A DNA stretch of 7,328 nucleotides, taken from contig SKMT01000730.1 of NCBI GenBank assembly GCA_007120915.1, positions 1 through 7,328 of the forward strand, given 5' to 3'. A program made the position numbers and the translations under genes. The DNA is from Myxococcales bacterium. Lineage in GTDB: Bacteria > Myxococcota_A > Bradymonadia > Bradymonadales > Bradymonadaceae. Position 1 is the stretch's first letter. Each line of letters starts with the position of its first letter. A model generated the notes under the pieces. The model made no database searches and was not told where the DNA came from. It saw only the letters and a list, made by a program, of their open reading frames with translations. Shown here piece by piece: positions 4,540 to 7,328 of this stretch.

Positions 4540-5165
4540 TGATAGTTCAACCGCCGGGCTGTTCGCTTCAAATCACCCAGCAGCACGGGATCTCGCAGTG
4601 GTCTGCGATCCAGCGGCTGCTCCCCGAAGGCATCACGGGCCCGTTCGTACAATGCGACAGCAGCCTCGTTGGCATGCATCGATGAGGAATACAGCAGTCC
4701 GTCGACCTCCGGAAACGCCGCGTAGAATCGACGAGACCAGGCTCGCGCATGCGCACGGGGCCCGGTGTTAATTTTCATCGAGGCCCCGATGCGGGTGGGC
4801 CAGGCGCCGGTTAGATCCAGAAGTTCCAGCGGCCGTTGCGGTTCAAACGCCACCAGCCACGGGTCTTTGCGCGACAGGTTAATCGTGCGGGTGTCCTGAA
4901 ACACCTCCGCGGCACAGGTCGTCAAATCCGTGGCTGCGTAGTAGATCCCGTGGTCGTCATGGTACCGGGCAGATCCCTCGATCGGATGATGATCAAACCT
5001 GGCGTTCAGCGGCCCGAAGTGCCGAAAGTCGTTCCATCTCGTCGGATAATCGCCTCCCCGCCGGTAGATCCGCACCAGCACCGTATCCCCTTCGATGTTC
5101 TGAATCTCCGCACCGATGTCGCGCAACTGCTTCACCGTCGGCGGCTCGGCGGGCAGCTTCACCAT
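4524..5165 (-). CDS. RES-domain toxin (NAD+-degrading family)
   Basis: The 213-residue protein starts at the ATG at 5165-5163, whose A is also the last base of the upstream antitoxin stop (TGATG). An earlier in-frame start up to 5225 would lie well inside the antitoxin gene and is unlikely. RES-family features are VRIYRRGGDYPTRWND with Arg32 near the start of the domain, GIYYAATDLTTCAAEVF with Tyr75/Tyr76 and Glu87, and GLLYSSSMHANEAAVALYER with Ser160-162; conserved Arg, Glu and Ser residues give the family its name. Characterised members are NAD+ phosphorylases or glycohydrolases related in fold to ADP-ribosyltransferases, and they stop growth by depleting NAD+. Activity of this protein is inferred. 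Translation is probably coupled to that of the antitoxin. Confidence 0.87.
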   Translation of the reverse strand: MVKLPAEPPTVKQLRDIGAEIQNIEGDTVLVRIYRRGGDYPTRWNDFRHFGPLNARFDHHPIEGSARYHDDHGIYYAATDLTTCAAEVFQDTRTINLSRKDPWLVAFEPQRPLELLDLTGAWPTRIGASMKINTGPRAHARAWSRRFYAAFPEVDGLLYSSSMHANEAAVALYERARDAFGEQPLDRRPLRDPVLLGDLKRTARRLNYQLVVE

Positions 5166-5818
5166 CACTGAATCCGTTGCGCAATCTCTGCGACCGGTTC
5201 CACCGGATATCCGGCGCGCAACCATTGAAGCGGAGATCGGCGCTTGCCCTGATCATCGACGAGATCCGGATTCGCAGTGGTAAACCACTTCCGCACCTCC
5301 AGCGGATGAAGCCCGGTATTCAGCCGAAAGATCACTTCGCCGATTCCACGTACAATCCCATCGGACGCAAACTGAAACACCGGGATATGCCATCGGCCGG
5401 TCGGTTCGGTCTTAAACCCGTACAGCTTCGGCGACTCCCCGCCGAGCATCTGCCGGATTCTGCTGGTCTGGACATCGAGTCGTTGTGCGGCCTGCTTCGT
5501 CGACAGACTTCGTGCGACCAGTTCGGCATAGTCGACGATCGTTTCGGCCACCGGATCGCCTTCACCGTCGAACGGCTCGAACGTCAACCCTGCCTCGCTC
5601 AGTCTGGTCTTCGTTGCTTCCGAGGGCATTCCCTCCGTGGAGCGGCGCTGAATCTCAGTCTGTTCTTCGAGCCGGTCGACAACGACCTCAAAAAACTCCC
5701 CGACCGTCATCTCGATGCCCCGTTCCCGCAGCAACTCTCCCGCTGACTGATCCGCGCCCTTCTCACGCAGATGCTCGTCTGCGAACCCCCGGGCTTTTTG
5801 CTGTTTCTGAGTGGACAT
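5165..5818 (-). CDS. Helix-turn-helix antitoxin of the RES toxin
   Basis: The 217-residue protein directly precedes the RES toxin gene with a 1-bp overlap of stop and start. Residues about 1-90 are charged, helix-rich and not recognised. Residues about 103-126 (SLSTKQAAQRLDVQTSRIRQ) form a helix-turn-helix, probably the DNA-binding part. A wing-like segment (YGFKTEPTGRWHIPVFQF) follows, and residues about 165-217 (TGLHPLEVRKWF to LQWLRAGYPVEPVAEIAQRI) resemble the C-terminal toxin-binding domain of Xre/MbcA/ParS-type antitoxins, including their closing P-x-x-WL-x-x-G motif. It would neutralise the toxin by blocking its active site and repress the operon. The length exceeds that of a minimal Xre antitoxin (about 130-160 residues) because of the N-terminal region. 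The start is ATG 5818; the ATG at 5829 is out of frame. Confidence 0.78.
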   Translation of the reverse strand: MSTQKQQKARGFADEHLREKGADQSAGELLRERGIEMTVGEFFEVVVDRLEEQTEIQRRSTEGMPSEATKTRLSEAGLTFEPFDGEGDPVAETIVDYAELVARSLSTKQAAQRLDVQTSRIRQMLGGESPKLYGFKTEPTGRWHIPVFQFASDGIVRGIGEVIFRLNTGLHPLEVRKWFTTANPDLVDDQGKRRSPLQWLRAGYPVEPVAEIAQRIQ

Positions 5819-5844
5819 GCAGGTTCCATGGCAGGAGTCGGTTA

Positions 5845-5877
5845 CTAACGTATCATAACGACGTTAACCCTCGTTAG
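5845..5877. promoter_or_regulatory. Four-half-site symmetric operator
   Basis: TAACG occurs at 5846-5850 and 5856-5860, and its reverse complement CGTTA at 5862-5866 and 5872-5876. All four are placed symmetrically about base 5861. The inner pair makes the perfect palindrome TAACG-A-CGTTA, and each outer half-site lies exactly 10 bp (one helical turn) further out. The outermost bases C5845 and G5877 also pair. The array covers the promoter core, as expected for autorepression by a dimeric helix-turn-helix antitoxin. Confidence 0.65.
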
Positions 5878-5880
5878 CAA
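5852..5880 (-). promoter_or_regulatory. Sigma70-type promoter of the RES toxin-antitoxin operon
   Basis: On the minus strand TTGCTA (5880-5875, 4 of 6 consensus bases) and TATGAT (5857-5852, 5 of 6) are separated by 17 bp. Transcription would start near 5845, about 27 nt before the antitoxin ATG. The operator half-sites lie within the spacer, over both boxes and at the start site. Confidence 0.6.
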
Positions 5881-6115
5881 AACGTCCCGTAGAAAGCGAT
5901 TATTTCCACTCCTTGCTGAAGTACGCCCTATGTGTGCTCACCACCCATTTTCATCCCCTCATCTCCATTATCTCCACATCCCCTGTTGCTTACACACAGC
6001 AGCTCTCCCACCGCCCACACGGATATCAGAAATATCGCCTTGCGATCTCCCTCGATTTTTGCACTCTAGCCGGACGCAAATGCTCACGCTGTTGCCATAG
6101 CAGTAAGGTCGGAAC
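5881..6115. other. Divergent intergenic region, less GC-rich
   Basis: This stretch between the antitoxin promoter and the permease start is pyrimidine-rich on the plus strand and visibly richer in A+T than the genes on either side. It lacks the CGA/TCG arrays found in the other gaps. The only structure I see is GATAT-CAGAA-ATATC at 6022-6036, a 5-bp inverted repeat of unknown meaning. I could not find a convincing -35/-10 pair for the permease. Confidence 0.5.
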
Positions 6116-7328
6116 GTGGCAGACCACAAAGACTTAAAACGCACGCTGGGATTCTGGGACGCCCTGATGATCGGGGTGGGCACCATGATCGGTGCCGGCA
6201 TTTTCCTGCTCGCCGGCACCGCCGTGGAGTTGACCGGACCGGCGGCGATGCTGTCGTTTCTCGGCGCCGGCATCGTCTGCGCGATGACCGCCGCCTCCAC
6301 CGCCGAGTTGGCCACGGGCATGCCCAAATCCGGCGGGGACTACTACTTCGTATCCCGGTCGCTGGGCCCGATGTTCGGCGCCATCTCCGGGGTCGGCATC
6401 TGGCTGAGCCTCACCTTCGCCATCGCCTTCTATCTGGTGGGCATGGGTGAATACGTGCTCCAGGTGTTCCGCCGCGCCGCCGAAAACTATCCGGCACTCG
6501 AACCATTGGTAGGCACGCCCATCCCGGCGGCAGCGATGATCGGGGGCGTGCTTTTGGTATTGCTCAACGTGGTGGGCGCCAAAAAATCGGGGCGCACCCA
6601 GCTTGTGATCGTGGTGGTGCTTCTGGCGATTCTCGCCGTCATCGCCGTCGGCGGGCTTCTGGAAGTTCGGCTCGACAATCTCGATCCCTTCCTCGCCCGT
6701 GAAGGCGAGGGCAGCGGCGACTGGACCCAGATTCTGTCGACCACCGCCCTGGTGTTCGTCTCCTTTCTGGGATTCGTCAAAATCGCGGCGGTCTCCGAGG
6801 AGATCAAATCTCCGTCGATCAATCTGCCGCGCACACTGATCGGGTCCGTCTTTATCGTCACCGCCCTCTACGTGGTGATCGTCGTCGTACTCGGCGGGGT
6901 CTTCACCCAGCAGGAGATCGGCGCTGCCGAAGATCCGCTGTCGACCGTCGGCGAGTTGGCCTTCGGTCCCGTCGGCGCCATCGCCGTGATCGCCGCCGGG
7001 CTTCTGGCCACCATTTCGTCGGCCAACGCCAGCATCATGGCCGCCTCGCGCATCAACCTGGCGATGGCCCGCGATCGGATGGCCCCCGGGTTTTTCAGCA
7101 AAATCCACAAGACCTTCCTGACGCCGCACCGCGCCATTCTGGTCACCGGCGTGCTGGCACTGGTCTTCATCAACATCGGCGGGCTCGAAACACTCGCTCA
7201 GATCGCCAGTGTGCTGCAGTTGTACAGCTACGCGGCGCTGAATATCGGCTGTGTGATGCTGCGCGCTGCCGACCCCGACTGGTACAACCCCAGCTACCGG
7301 GCCCCGGGCTACCCCTTCGTGCAGATCA
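6116..7328 (+). CDS. APC-superfamily amino acid permease, 3' truncated by window edge
   Basis: The frame is open from GTG 6116-6118 to the window end, giving 404 visible residues. GTG 6116 is the first start after an in-frame TAA at 6104-6106 and is preceded by AAGG (6105-6108) seven bases upstream; the next ATG lies inside the first membrane helix. Residues 17-34, LMIGVGTMIGAGIFLLAG, carry the glycine-rich unwound TM1 motif of APC transporters that contacts the amino acid carboxylate. SEEIKSPSINLPRTL matches the conserved loop of these permeases. About ten hydrophobic membrane segments are visible, for example around LVIVVVLLAILAVIAVGGLL and IGSVFIVTALYVVIVVVLGG. It should be an inner-membrane transporter, probably of amino acids by proton symport or exchange; specificity cannot be assigned. 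Some relatives carry C-terminal universal stress domains, but that region is outside the window. Confidence 0.88.
   Translation, partial: MADHKDLKRTLGFWDALMIGVGTMIGAGIFLLAGTAVELTGPAAMLSFLGAGIVCAMTAASTAELATGMPKSGGDYYFVSRSLGPMFGAISGVGIWLSLTFAIAFYLVGMGEYVLQVFRRAAENYPALEPLVGTPIPAAAMIGGVLLVLLNVVGAKKSGRTQLVIVVVLLAILAVIAVGGLLEVRLDNLDPFLAREGEGSGDWTQILSTTALVFVSFLGFVKIAAVSEEIKSPSINLPRTLIGSVFIVTALYVVIVVVLGGVFTQQEIGAAEDPLSTVGELAFGPVGAIAVIAAGLLATISSANASIMAASRINLAMARDRMAPGFFSKIHKTFLTPHRAILVTGVLALVFINIGGLETLAQIASVLQLYSYAALNIGCVMLRAADPDWYNPSYRAPGYPFVQI

Noticed and set aside
6134..7129. Long open reading frame of 331 codons on the minus strand opposite the permease
   Set aside because: The plus strand encodes a clear APC transporter through the whole stretch. 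The minus frame yields a Gly/Asp/His-rich sequence with no domain and is open only because of GC-rich third-position bias.

Overview
The window is high-GC bacterial DNA with tightly packed genes. Its best lineage hint is a lipoprotein ending in an AgmX/PglI-type C-terminal domain, a family common in Myxococcota and related former deltaproteobacteria. CGA/TCG-rich simple repeats fill most of the intergenic space. I infer a myxococcotal, perhaps Bradymonadia-like, chromosome with moderate to low confidence; no rRNA, tRNA, phage or transposase gene is present.

Layout. (1) 1-1039 (+): the 3' part of an endonuclease/exonuclease/phosphatase-fold hydrolase, cut by the left edge. (2) 1040-1354: a repeat-filled gap between convergent genes. 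(3) 1355-2437 (-): a lipoprotein with an AgmX/TonB-like C-terminal domain. (4) 2438-2806: a second repeat-filled gap that ends in a good sigma70-type promoter. (5) 2807-3486 (+): a type II toxin-antitoxin pair, a ribbon-helix-helix antitoxin and a VapC-like PIN toxin, with a 4-bp ATGA overlap. (6) 3487-3934: a third repeat-filled gap. (7) 3935-4522 (+): a DUF938-family SAM-dependent methyltransferase. (8) 5818-4524 (-): a second toxin-antitoxin pair, a helix-turn-helix antitoxin followed by a RES-domain toxin, with TGATG stop/start coupling. It converges on the methyltransferase with one nucleotide between the stop codons. (9) 5819-6115: a less GC-rich divergent intergenic region carrying a symmetric four-half-site operator candidate over the antitoxin promoter. 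(10) 6116-7328 (+): an APC-superfamily amino acid permease, cut by the right edge.

Two unrelated toxin-antitoxin modules flank a lone methyltransferase, and each has a recognisable promoter with inverted-repeat operator candidates. This suggests an accessory region. Three of the four larger intergenic gaps carry one composite repeat family: (a) arrays of 6- or 7-bp units anchored on CGA (TCG on the other strand), (b) a 45-bp tandem unit holding a small hairpin and a GATATC site, and (c) a 34-bp segment found twice. The hairpin stem is conserved while its loop varies, and one copy shows a compensatory base-pair change, so the structure rather than the bare sequence seems to be maintained. This repeat family is the least explained content of the window.
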